The notes beneath the pieces were generated by a model. It worked only from the letters and a program-made list of their open reading frames with translations. It ran no database searches and had not been told where the DNA came from. Below are positions 16,794 through 24,167 of a DNA stretch of 64,000 nucleotides, piece after piece. The stretch is from positions 496,001-560,000 of the forward strand of contig NZ_CP124616.1 of assembly GCF_029958925.1 (NCBI RefSeq), written 5' to 3'. The translations under genes were made by a program, and so were the position numbers. The stretch's first letter is position 1. Each line of letters starts with the position of its first letter. The stretch comes from Tropicibacter oceani (GTDB lineage: Bacteria > Pseudomonadota > Alphaproteobacteria > Rhodobacterales > Rhodobacteraceae).

Positions 16794-17645
16794 ATGGCAG
16801 TCTTGGAGCAGGCCTATGCAGCGGCGCGGTCAAAGGGCGCGCGGGTGGTGTTTCCGGAAATGGACGATCCGCGCGTGGCCGAGGCCTGCGCGCGCCTGAA
16901 GGGCGAAGGGTTGTGCGAACCTGTGGGATTGGCCGAGCCAAGCGAGGCGCAGTTGCGCGCGCTGGTCGAGGCGCGCGGGATGAAAGAGGCGATCGCGCGG
17001 CGGATGCTGGCCAAGCCGCTGTTTCGCGCGGCGGCCATGGTCGCAGCGGGCGAGGCCGAGTGCATGGTGGCCGGCGCTGACAGCCCGACGCGCCGGGTGA
17101 TCGAGGCGGCAGGCATCGGGATCGGACTGGCCGAAGGGGTCAGCGTGCCGTCGTCGTTTTTCCTGATGGTGTTCCCGGATGGGCGCGAGATGATCTGGGC
17201 GGATTGCGCAGTGAACGTCGCGCCGGATGCCGAGGCGCTGGAAGGGATCGCAAGAGCGTCGGAGGCCAGCGCGCAGGCGCTGCTGGGCGAAGCGCGGGTG
17301 GCGCTGTTGTCGTTTTCCACCGGCAGCAGCGGCGCGGGCGACAGTGTCGACAGGGTGCGCGCCGTGGCCGAGGCAGCGGGATACACCGGGCCAGTGCAGG
17401 CCGATGCGGCGCTGAACCCGGCAATCGCGCTGAAAAAGGGGCTGGGCGCGGGCGATGCCAACGTCCTGGTCTTTCCGTCGCTGGATGCGGGCAACATCGC
17501 CTACAAGCTGGCGCAGGAACTGGCGGGCGCGCAGGCGCTGGGGCCGATCCTGCAAGGGTTCCGCCGCCCGGTCTGCGATCTGTCGCGCGGGGCAAGCGTT
17601 GCCGATATCGTCGCGGCCACCGCGGTGACCATCGCGCTGGGCTGA
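16794..17645 (+). CDS. pta: phosphate acetyltransferase (short, EutD/Pta-type)
   Basis: 283 residues, GAGGGGG before ATG 16794. This is the catalytic PTA_PTB domain alone: VVFPEMDDPRV at the start, AAGEAECMVAGADSPTRRVI, SSFFLMVFPDGREMIWADCAVN, and LLSFSTGSSGAGDSVDRV. Pta converts acetyl phosphate plus CoA to acetyl-CoA. A short Pta of this kind is the usual companion of Xsc in Rhodobacterales. Here it lies on the opposite strand from xsc and converges with ackA (five bases between stops). All conserved residues I can recognise are intact. Confidence 0.85.
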   Translation: MAVLEQAYAAARSKGARVVFPEMDDPRVAEACARLKGEGLCEPVGLAEPSEAQLRALVEARGMKEAIARRMLAKPLFRAAAMVAAGEAECMVAGADSPTRRVIEAAGIGIGLAEGVSVPSSFFLMVFPDGREMIWADCAVNVAPDAEALEGIARASEASAQALLGEARVALLSFSTGSSGAGDSVDRVRAVAEAAGYTGPVQADAALNPAIALKKGLGAGDANVLVFPSLDAGNIAYKLAQELAGAQALGPILQGFRRPVCDLSRGASVADIVAATAVTIALG

Positions 17646-17650
17646 CACGG

Positions 17651-18712
17651 TCATATCCGCGCACCCAGCCCAAGGGCGTCAAGCGCGATCTGCCGTTCCT
17701 CGCCCGCAGGGACCACGTGAACCGGCACCTTGCCTGCCCAGGCGAGGTGGGCCAGAACCTTGTCGCGCACGGGGGCGGCGTTTTCGCCGATACCGCCGGT
17801 AAAGGCGATGGCGTCCAGCCCCTGCATCGCGGCAATCATCGAGCCCGCGTGCCGCGCCACCCAGTAACAGAAATAGTTGACCGCAAAGCCTGCCTCGGGC
17901 CGGTCCGAGGCCAGAAGCTCGGCCATGTCGTTGGTGCCCGCCAGCGCCACCAGCCCGCTTTGGCCGTTCAGCAAGGACTCGGTCTGGTCTATGCCGATCT
18001 CGCGGGCAAGGCGCAGCACGGCGCTGCCGTCGATGTCACCGACGCGGGTGCCCATGGGCAGACCGGCCATCGGCGAATAGCCCATCGTCGTCGCGACCGA
18101 GCGCCCGTCCCTGATCGCGCAAAGACTGGCGCCGTTTCCAAGGTGGCAGGCCAGAAGGCGCGGCGGCAGGGCGTCGCCAAAGCGGCGGACCATCGCGGCA
18201 TAGCTGAGACCATGAAACCCGTAGCGCCGCAGCCCTTTGTCGCGCTGGGCATCCGGCAGGGGATAAAGCGCCGCCTCGGGCGGGTTGGTGGCGTGAAACG
18301 CGGTGTCAAAGCTGGCGTATTGCGCAATGTCGGGGGCGATGCGGGTCAGCGCCTCGATGGCGGACAGGTTGTGCGGGTTGTGCAGCGGCGCCAGCGGGAT
18401 GCAGGCGCGGATCTGCCCTATGACCTCGGGGGTGATGCGCACCGGCCGCACCAGAAGCGATCCGCCATGCACGACACGGTGCCCGGCGGCGGTGATTTCC
18501 GCGACCGGGTGGCCGTGGTCGGTGAGCGCGCGCAGGATCAGGCGCAGCGCCTTGTCGTGGTCGGGCGCCACAGCGGGCGTGCGGTCGGCGCCAACGCGAA
18601 GCTGTGCCGTGCCACCAATGCCGGTCACGTCCACCGACAGAACCGACGTCAGCTGCGCATCGAAAAGCTGGGTCTTGATCGAGGACGACCCGGCATTGAC
18701 GACCAGCATCAT
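17651..18712 (-). CDS. ackA: acetate kinase
   Basis: 353 residues, slightly short for AckA (about 390-400). Motifs in order: VVNAGSSSIK, GHRVVHGG, FDTAFHATNP, GFHGLSYAAM, ACHLGNGASLCAI, and FTGGIGENAAPV. It makes acetate and ATP from acetyl phosphate and ADP (or the reverse). Its start overlaps the stop of the phosphotransacetylase-like gene by ATGA, so the two are coupled. With Xsc upstream this gives a direct ATP-yielding route from sulfoacetaldehyde. The shortening is spread through loops and no catalytic motif is missing. Confidence 0.88.
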   Translation of the reverse strand: MMLVVNAGSSSIKTQLFDAQLTSVLSVDVTGIGGTAQLRVGADRTPAVAPDHDKALRLILRALTDHGHPVAEITAAGHRVVHGGSLLVRPVRITPEVIGQIRACIPLAPLHNPHNLSAIEALTRIAPDIAQYASFDTAFHATNPPEAALYPLPDAQRDKGLRRYGFHGLSYAAMVRRFGDALPPRLLACHLGNGASLCAIRDGRSVATTMGYSPMAGLPMGTRVGDIDGSAVLRLAREIGIDQTESLLNGQSGLVALAGTNDMAELLASDRPEAGFAVNYFCYWVARHAGSMIAAMQGLDAIAFTGGIGENAAPVRDKVLAHLAWAGKVPVHVVPAGEERQIALDALGLGARI

Positions 18713-19653
18713 GCCGGTTCTCCGGCCGCCGCGATGACGCCCAGCGCCGCCGAGGCCAGCCGGTCCGCGCTTTGCTGCGAGCGGCTGGTCAACAGGATCG
18801 GCACCTTGGCCCCCATGACAATTCCGCCCGCACAGCAGCCCATGCCAAGCACCATCAGTTTGAACAGGGCGTTGCCGGTGGTGATGTTCGGCGTCAGGAC
18901 GATGTCGGCGTCGCCCGCGACCGGGCTGTCATAGCCTTTGATCCGCGCCGCCTCTTTCGACCAGATAAGGTCAAGCGCCATCGGGCCGGACACGTCGGCC
19001 CCGGGCAGCGCGGTCTTGGCCCAGGCGGCGATTTCGGCGGCTTCGATGGTGTTGGGGACCGAAGGGGTCGGGTCCTCGGTCGGGGCCAGAATGGCGGCGC
19101 GCGGGCGGTCCACGCCCAACGTCCGGGCCAGGGCGACCGCGTGGGCCAGACAGGCCTGCCGGGTGGCGATATCCGGATCGACGTTCAACGCCGCATCGGT
19201 CAACAGCAACGGACGCTCGGACCCGGTTTTGGTGATGTGAAAGACATGGCCACAGCGCGCCGCCTTGTCGCGCAGACCGGCGGCACTGGGCAGCAGCCCC
19301 TTGAGAAAGGTCGAGGTGTGGACCTGCCCCTTCATGATGGCGTCGGCCTCGCCTTTGCGGGCCAGGCGGGCGGCCTCGGGGGCGGCCTGCGCGTGGGGCG
19401 CGTGGATCAGGCGTATTCCGCCGATATCCCAGCCAATGGCGCCTGCGGCCTCGCGGATCTTGTCGGTGTCTCCGATCAGGATGGGATCGGCCAGCCCGGC
19501 CTCGACCGCCTCGCGCAGTCCGGCAAGCGGCGTTTCAGCCCCGGCATTGACCAGCGCGACGCGCGGGGTTTGCAAGGCACGGGCACGGGCCAGAAGGCCC
19601 GGCGGCACCTGCGGTTCGTCCGGATAGAGAAAGGGAAAGGGCGGTCGTGTCAT
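18709..19653 (-). CDS. second phosphotransacetylase-type protein (phosphate butyryltransferase-like)
   Basis: 314 residues from ATG 19653 with AGGACC upstream; longer in-frame starts add residues unlike the family. It carries the PTA_PTB fold but in its Ptb-like form: ADAIMKGQVHTSTFLKGLLPSAAGLR, TDAALNVDPDI, and ALDLIWSKEAARIKG. Such proteins exchange acyl phosphate and acyl-CoA; the same form is the C-terminal part of the enoyl-CoA hydratase/phosphate acetyltransferase fusion proteins. It lies between xsc and ackA. With the short Pta on the other strand, the locus has two different transacetylases. Which acyl group it prefers cannot be told from sequence. Confidence 0.75.
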   Translation of the reverse strand: MTRPPFPFLYPDEPQVPPGLLARARALQTPRVALVNAGAETPLAGLREAVEAGLADPILIGDTDKIREAAGAIGWDIGGIRLIHAPHAQAAPEAARLARKGEADAIMKGQVHTSTFLKGLLPSAAGLRDKAARCGHVFHITKTGSERPLLLTDAALNVDPDIATRQACLAHAVALARTLGVDRPRAAILAPTEDPTPSVPNTIEAAEIAAWAKTALPGADVSGPMALDLIWSKEAARIKGYDSPVAGDADIVLTPNITTGNALFKLMVLGMGCCAGGIVMGAKVPILLTSRSQQSADRLASAALGVIAAAGEPA

Positions 19654-19710
19654 GCAGGTCCTCATTGGTCGGCAGTTGCGGGTACGACCCCACTGCCGCA
19701 CCAAGGCCCG

Positions 19711-19734
19711 GGCGCGTGACACCGGCCACGCGCC
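19711..19734 (-). other. hairpin in the xsc-phosphotransacetylase gap
   Basis: GGCGCGTG (19711-19718) and CACGCGCC (19727-19734) form a perfect eight-base stem with an eight-base loop, ten bases after the xsc stop. No T-run follows, so it may protect the xsc 3' end or cause partial termination, lowering expression of the downstream transacetylase and kinase genes relative to xsc. Confidence 0.5.
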
Positions 19735-19743
19735 CCTGGCCCC

Positions 19744-21522
19744 TTACACCTTTTGCGGACGCATGTCGGATTTGTCGATGCCAGCGACCACGTTGGGTTT
19801 CTTCATCGCGTCGCGGCGGAAGGGTTCGCCCAGTTCCTGGTTGATCATCGCCTCGATCAGGGTGGTCTTGCCGTGCTCCATCTGGTCCTTGATCGCCTTG
19901 TCGAGCGCGGCGGTCAGTTCGTCCATGGTGCGCGCCTTGACGCCCTGCAGTCCGCAGGCGGTGGCGATGTCGGCATAAGACACGCTTTCGTCCAGTTCGG
20001 TGCCGACAAAGTTGTCGTCGTACCACAGGGTCGAGTTGCGCTTTTCCGCGCCCCACTGGTAGTTGCGGAACACGATCTGGGTGATGGCGGGCCATTCTTC
20101 GCGGCCGATGGCGGTCAGTTCCGTCACCGCGATGCCGAATGCGCCGTCCCCGGCAAATCCGACGACGGGCACATCCGGGCAGCCGATCTTGGCGCCGATG
20201 ATGGCGGGCAGACCATAGCCGCAGGGGCCGAACAGACCCGGCGCAAGGTATTTGCGCGGCTCGTCAAAGGTGGGATAGGCGTTGCCGATGGCACAGTTGT
20301 TGCCGATGTCGGAGCTGATGATGGCGTTGCGCGGCAGGGCGCTTTGGATGGCGCGCCAGGCCATGCGCGGGCTCATCCAGTCGGGTTTGTCGTCGCGGGC
20401 GCGCTGGTTCCAGGTGGTGCCGGGATCGTCGTCTTCGTGGTCCATCGACGACAGTTGCTGCGCCCATTTCGATTTGGTTTCGGCAATCCGCGCCTTGCGG
20501 GCGTCGCGGTCGGTGTCACCGGCGGTTTCCGTCAGCTGCCGCAGGATGCCGCGCGCCACCTTGGCGGCGTCACCGACGATGCCGACCGTGACCTTTTTGG
20601 TCAGGCCGATGCGGTCGGGGTTGATGTCGACCTGGATGATCCTGGCGTTCTTGGGCCAGTAATCCATGCCATAGCCCGGCAGGGTCGAGAACGGGTTCAG
20701 CCGGGTGCCAAGGCACAGCACCACGTCGGCCTGCTGGATCAGCTCCATCCCGGCCTTGCTGCCGTTATAGCCCAGCGGCCCGGCAAACAGCGGGTGGCCG
20801 CCCGGAAAGGCGTCGTTGTGCTGGTAGCCGACGCAAACCGGCGCATCCAGCCGTTCGGCAAGGTCCATGCTGGCCGCGATACCGCCTTTGGACAGGACGA
20901 CGCCCGCGCCGTTCAGGATCACCGGGTTTTTCGCGTCGGACAGCAGGGCCGCGGCCTCGGCCACGGCGTTTTCCCCGCCCGAGGGGCGTTCGAATTCGAT
21001 CAGTTCGGGGATCTCGATGTCGATGATCTGGGTCCAGTAGTCGCGCGGCATGTTGATCTGCGCCGGGCCGCTGGCCTGCTTGGCCTTGGCGATGACGCGG
21101 GTCAGCACCTCGGCCACGCGGGACGGGTCGCGCACCTCTTCCTGGTAGGCGACCATGTCCTTGAACAGGGCCATCTGTTCGACCTCCTGGAAACCGCCCT
21201 GACCGATGGTCTTGTTGGCGGCCTGCGGCGTGACCAGCAGCAGCGGCGTATGGTTCCAGTAGGCGGTTTTGACAGCCGTCACAAAGTTGGTGATGCCGGG
21301 GCCGTTCTGGGCGATCATCATGCTCATCTTGCCGCTGGCGCGGGTATAGCCATCGGCCATCATCCCGCCCGACCCTTCGTGCGCGCAGTCCCAGAACTGG
21401 ATGCCCGCCTGCGGGAACAGGTCGGAAATCGGCATGAAGGCCGATCCGATGATGCCAAAGGCGTGTTCGATCCCGTGGCGTTGCAGGACTTTTACAAAAG
21501 CCTCTTCGGTGGTCATTTTCAT
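19744..21522 (-). CDS. xsc: sulfoacetaldehyde acetyltransferase
   Basis: 592 residues from ATG 21522 with GGGAGAG upstream; an earlier in-frame start adds unrelated residues. It is a ThDP enzyme: MTTEEAFVKVLQRHGIEHAFGIIGSAFMPISDLFP at the N-terminus, catalytic-Glu region CAHEGSGGMMADGYTRASGKM, central LCLGTRLNPFSTLPGYGMDYWP, and the GDGAFGIAVTELTA cofactor motif. The N-terminal 'IIGSAFMPISD' and the NYQWGAEKRNSTLWYDDNFVGTEL block are Xsc hallmarks. It splits sulfoacetaldehyde with phosphate into acetyl phosphate and sulfite in the cytoplasm. It is the first gene of an operon with the two acyl-phosphate genes. Repeats in the upstream gap suggest substrate-responsive control. Confidence 0.95.
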   Translation of the reverse strand: MKMTTEEAFVKVLQRHGIEHAFGIIGSAFMPISDLFPQAGIQFWDCAHEGSGGMMADGYTRASGKMSMMIAQNGPGITNFVTAVKTAYWNHTPLLLVTPQAANKTIGQGGFQEVEQMALFKDMVAYQEEVRDPSRVAEVLTRVIAKAKQASGPAQINMPRDYWTQIIDIEIPELIEFERPSGGENAVAEAAALLSDAKNPVILNGAGVVLSKGGIAASMDLAERLDAPVCVGYQHNDAFPGGHPLFAGPLGYNGSKAGMELIQQADVVLCLGTRLNPFSTLPGYGMDYWPKNARIIQVDINPDRIGLTKKVTVGIVGDAAKVARGILRQLTETAGDTDRDARKARIAETKSKWAQQLSSMDHEDDDPGTTWNQRARDDKPDWMSPRMAWRAIQSALPRNAIISSDIGNNCAIGNAYPTFDEPRKYLAPGLFGPCGYGLPAIIGAKIGCPDVPVVGFAGDGAFGIAVTELTAIGREEWPAITQIVFRNYQWGAEKRNSTLWYDDNFVGTELDESVSYADIATACGLQGVKARTMDELTAALDKAIKDQMEHGKTTLIEAMINQELGEPFRRDAMKKPNVVAGIDKSDMRPQKV

Positions 21523-21543
21523 GGTGGTCTCTCCCAAGCGGTG

Positions 21544-21565
21544 ACGCCGGCAACTAGGCCGGCGT
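21544..21565 (-). promoter_or_regulatory. hairpin in the xsc 5' untranslated region
   Basis: ACGCCGGC (21544-21551) and GCCGGCGT (21558-21565) form a perfect eight-base stem with a six-base loop. On the xsc mRNA it lies directly before the GGGAGAG ribosome site, so it may stabilise the message or influence translation. Confidence 0.5.
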
Positions 21566-21583
21566 TTGGCATTACCGTAGTGG

Positions 21584-21661
21584 CTGGACCAAGGCCCGGA
21601 TAGGGCCAGACAAGCCATCGGATTAAGGCCAGAAAAGCTGGCCTTGGAAACCTGGCCTTAA
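21584..21661. promoter_or_regulatory. candidate TauR/MocR-type operator cluster upstream of xsc
   Basis: CTGGCCTTAA (21652-21661) and CTGGCCTTGG (21638-21647) are direct repeats 14 bases apart; the exact reverse complement TTAAGGCCAG lies at 21623-21632, and a weaker CTGGACCAAG at 21584-21593. MocR-type GntR regulators bind such mixed direct and inverted repeats. The word differs by one base from the CTGGACYTAA repeats I recall for TauR of Rhodobacter capsulatus. No regulator gene is in the window. Confidence 0.55.
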
Positions 21662-21705
21662 ACCGGCGGCCCTAGGATTTCCCCGCCCAGTCTACAGGAG
21701 CCGGG

Positions 21706-22107
21706 ATGCCGCGCACCCTTTCTTTGCTATTGCCCGCGCTGATCCCGTCATGGCGCTTTTTCAAGACGGTCGCGCCATCGCCCCGGGTGGAATACCGGCT
21801 GGACGGCGGCGACTGGACGGAATGCCGCCACCGGCCGGACAGCGTCAGCCTTGGCAGGATGCTGCGGCGGATGCTTTGGAACCCGCGTTGGAACGAACAG
21901 CTGTTCCTAGTCAGCCTGTCCGAACGGCTGGTGGCCGAACCGACGCAGCACAGCCTGGACGAGCTGAACAAGCGCATCGCGCGGCTGTCCGGCGCCCAGC
22001 CCGGCGCGCGGCTTCAGTTCCGGCTGGTCTTTGTCTGCCGCGAGGGGGCGCAGATCGTGAAATTCGTCGAATATGAAAGCACGCCCATCGTGGTCGGGCC
22101 GTCGTGA
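21706..22107 (+). CDS. hypothetical protein coupled to a HTTM-like membrane protein
   Basis: 133 residues, with GGAG five bases before ATG 21706. No membrane segment is clear beyond a mildly hydrophobic N-terminus. It contains VEYRLDGGDWTECRHRPDSV, a basic middle section with two adjacent Trp-Arg/Asn motifs, and LQFRLVFVCREGAQIVKFVEYES. I do not recognise a family. The stop overlaps the start of the next gene (TGATG), so the two products probably act together. The start is only 45 bases from the xsc operator repeats, on the divergent side. Confidence 0.55.
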   Translation: MPRTLSLLLPALIPSWRFFKTVAPSPRVEYRLDGGDWTECRHRPDSVSLGRMLRRMLWNPRWNEQLFLVSLSERLVAEPTQHSLDELNKRIARLSGAQPGARLQFRLVFVCREGAQIVKFVEYESTPIVVGPS

Positions 22108-22790
22108 TGGGCTTCGACACGGCCCTGCGCCTGACCGAAATCCTGCTGGCCCTGGCGATGATCCAGCAAAGCCTGGAACATCTGGTCAGCTACCCCGACG
22201 AACGGCGGCTGCATGGTCCGCGCCTTGGGCTGTGCCTGCTTTTGCTGGCAGGGTTTCACAGCGACTGGGTGATCTGGGCCTTGATGGGGCTGGCGCTGCT
22301 GATCCTGCATCGGTTCCAGGGGCCCTACAATGGCGGCAGCGACAAGATGACGGTGCTGATCCTGACCTGCCTTGCGTTGGTGCACCTGGCCCCGTCCCCG
22401 CGGCTGGCCGAGCTGGCCTTTGCCTACCTGGGCGTACAGCTGGTGCTGTCGTATTTCATTTCCGGCTGGATCAAGGTCATCAACCCGGCCTGGCGCAGCG
22501 GAGAGGCCCTGGCCGATGTCTTTCGCTTTTCCGCCTACCCGGTCAGCGAAGGGCTGCGCGGCTGGGCGGACAGGCCCCGCGCGCTGTTTCTGGCCGGATG
22601 GGCCGTCATGGGGTTGGAGCTGGCCTTTCCGCTGGCCTTGCTGCATCCGCTGGCGTTGGCCGGGGCGCTGGTGCTGACCGCCAGCTTTCACTTTTCCAAT
22701 GCCTGTTTTTTCGGGCTGAACCGGTTTTTCTGGATCTGGCTTGCGGCCTATCCATCGATCCTCTGGCTTCAGGGGCGGCTGGTCGGCTGA
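22107..22790 (+). CDS. HTTM/DoxX-like polytopic membrane protein
   Basis: 227 residues from ATG 22107 (a GTG one codon upstream is possible). About seven transmembrane helices. The motif RFQGPYNGGSDKMTVLILTCL followed by FISGWIKVINPAWRSGEAL is characteristic of the HTTM group (related to vitamin-K-dependent gamma-carboxylase membrane domains), where GPYNGGSD and K(V)xxPxWRxG are conserved. These bacterial proteins have no agreed function. It overlaps the upstream hypothetical gene by TGATG and the convergent glycosyltransferase by 22 bases. Confidence 0.65.
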   Translation: MGFDTALRLTEILLALAMIQQSLEHLVSYPDERRLHGPRLGLCLLLLAGFHSDWVIWALMGLALLILHRFQGPYNGGSDKMTVLILTCLALVHLAPSPRLAELAFAYLGVQLVLSYFISGWIKVINPAWRSGEALADVFRFSAYPVSEGLRGWADRPRALFLAGWAVMGLELAFPLALLHPLALAGALVLTASFHFSNACFFGLNRFFWIWLAAYPSILWLQGRLVG

Positions 22791-23965
22791 TCCGCCAGAC
22801 CGCGGGCCTGAATCGTCTGGTTCAACAGCGCGGCGACGGTTTCGCCCCAGGTGTCCCAGTTCAGGCGTTCGCGGTATTCCTGCCGCGCGGTCAGGGTCAG
22901 CGCGACATAGGCATCGGGGTGATCCAGATAGTGCTGCACCTTGGCGGCAAAGGCATCGGGGCCCGAGCCCATGGGCAGGGCGTGGCCGTTGATGCCCTCT
23001 CGGATCGGGACACCGCCGACGCGCAGGCACAGCGATGGCAGGCCATGGGCCGAGGCCTCGCAAAAGGCAAAACCATAGCTTTCCATCGAAGGTTGAACCA
23101 GGAAATGCGCATTGTCCAGTTCGCGTTCGAACTGGGCCAGCTGTTCGGGGATCGCCTTGTCGAGCTGTTTGTATACCTTGACGAATTCGTTCAGGTGAAA
23201 CGGTGGCGGCTGGCAGCCGATGACGGTCAGCCGGGCGTCGATGCCCTGGGCGCGCAGCAGCTTCATGGTGTCAAAGGCAACCGGCCCGCCCTTGGCGAAC
23301 CAGTCGCGCCCGATCAGCAGCAACCGCACCGGTTTGTCGCGCGAAATCTCGGTCGGGGTGATGCGCGGGGCGGGTTTGGCCAGGTTGGCGCCCCAAGGCA
23401 CCAGGATCGAATGATCCGCGGTCAGACCATAGCGCGTATCGGCCAGGTCCTTTTGCCATTTCGACGGCCACAGCAGCAGGTCCGTGTTGGAAAAGGTGCG
23501 CTTTTCACACCGTTCAACCCAGCCATCCATCAGCCGGCCAATGCGCAGGTAGGTCTTGTGATAGGCGCCGATTTCAGAGGCGCGATAGGTCGTCTGGGTC
23601 GCGTCCGAGGTATAGACCGAAACCAGCGGATAGGGCGGGCGCACCCGGCACAGGGACTGAAAGGAATAGGCGCAGAACAACACGTCATACTGCCCCCTGG
23701 CCAGTTCGGCGCGCACCTTGCGCGCGATCAGCGGCGCCAGCAGAAGGTGGATGCGCCAGCGCAGGCGCAGGTTCAGCGCGTCGGGCAGTTTCAGGATCAG
23801 CCGGCGCAGCGGTTCGGCAAGGCCCCATGAGTTCGACAAGATGGTGACATCGCCGACATGCGTCTTGAGCGCATCATGGATGCGCGCATTCCCACCGGAA
23901 TACAGATTGCGATCCAGCGGAGACATATCACACAGATATGCGATCCGCAGCCTGTCCTTGACCAT
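22769..23965 (-). CDS. glycosyltransferase family 4 (GT-B)
   Basis: 398 residues from ATG 23965 (MVKDRLRIAYLCDMSPLDRNLYSGGN). The frame is open much further upstream, but that part is basic and unrelated and overlaps the divergent gap. The C-terminal Rossmann half has VRLLLIGRDWFAKGG (donor-binding Gly/Lys loop) and PSMESYGFAFCEASAHGLPSL with the EX7E pair of GT4 enzymes. It would transfer a nucleotide-activated sugar to the growing glycan at the cytoplasmic face. It is divergent from the Wzy-like gene across 202 bases and marks one edge of the glycan locus. Donor and acceptor are unknown. Confidence 0.8.
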   Translation of the reverse strand: MVKDRLRIAYLCDMSPLDRNLYSGGNARIHDALKTHVGDVTILSNSWGLAEPLRRLILKLPDALNLRLRWRIHLLLAPLIARKVRAELARGQYDVLFCAYSFQSLCRVRPPYPLVSVYTSDATQTTYRASEIGAYHKTYLRIGRLMDGWVERCEKRTFSNTDLLLWPSKWQKDLADTRYGLTADHSILVPWGANLAKPAPRITPTEISRDKPVRLLLIGRDWFAKGGPVAFDTMKLLRAQGIDARLTVIGCQPPPFHLNEFVKVYKQLDKAIPEQLAQFERELDNAHFLVQPSMESYGFAFCEASAHGLPSLCLRVGGVPIREGINGHALPMGSGPDAFAAKVQHYLDHPDAYVALTLTARQEYRERLNWDTWGETVAALLNQTIQARGLADQPTSRP

Positions 23966-24167
23966 GAAAGCGCCCCTCGACTCGTCCTGTGCCAGAATGT
24001 CGTGCAAATCTGACGAAAGTTTGACCTGCTTGGCGGCCAGGCGCGGTCCGGGCTTTGGCGGCGCGCGTTTCCTTGGTTTTGGCCCAATGTGGACGCGACA
24101 TTGCCCCACCCCGTTGCTATGGTCCGGCAATCCGGCGCTGCGGCGCCTTGGCAACCACAGGGACCCG

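Noticed and set aside
19753-21603. Plus-strand open frame of 616 codons opposite xsc
   Set aside because: Exact antisense of a highly conserved enzyme; no ribosome site and no motif.
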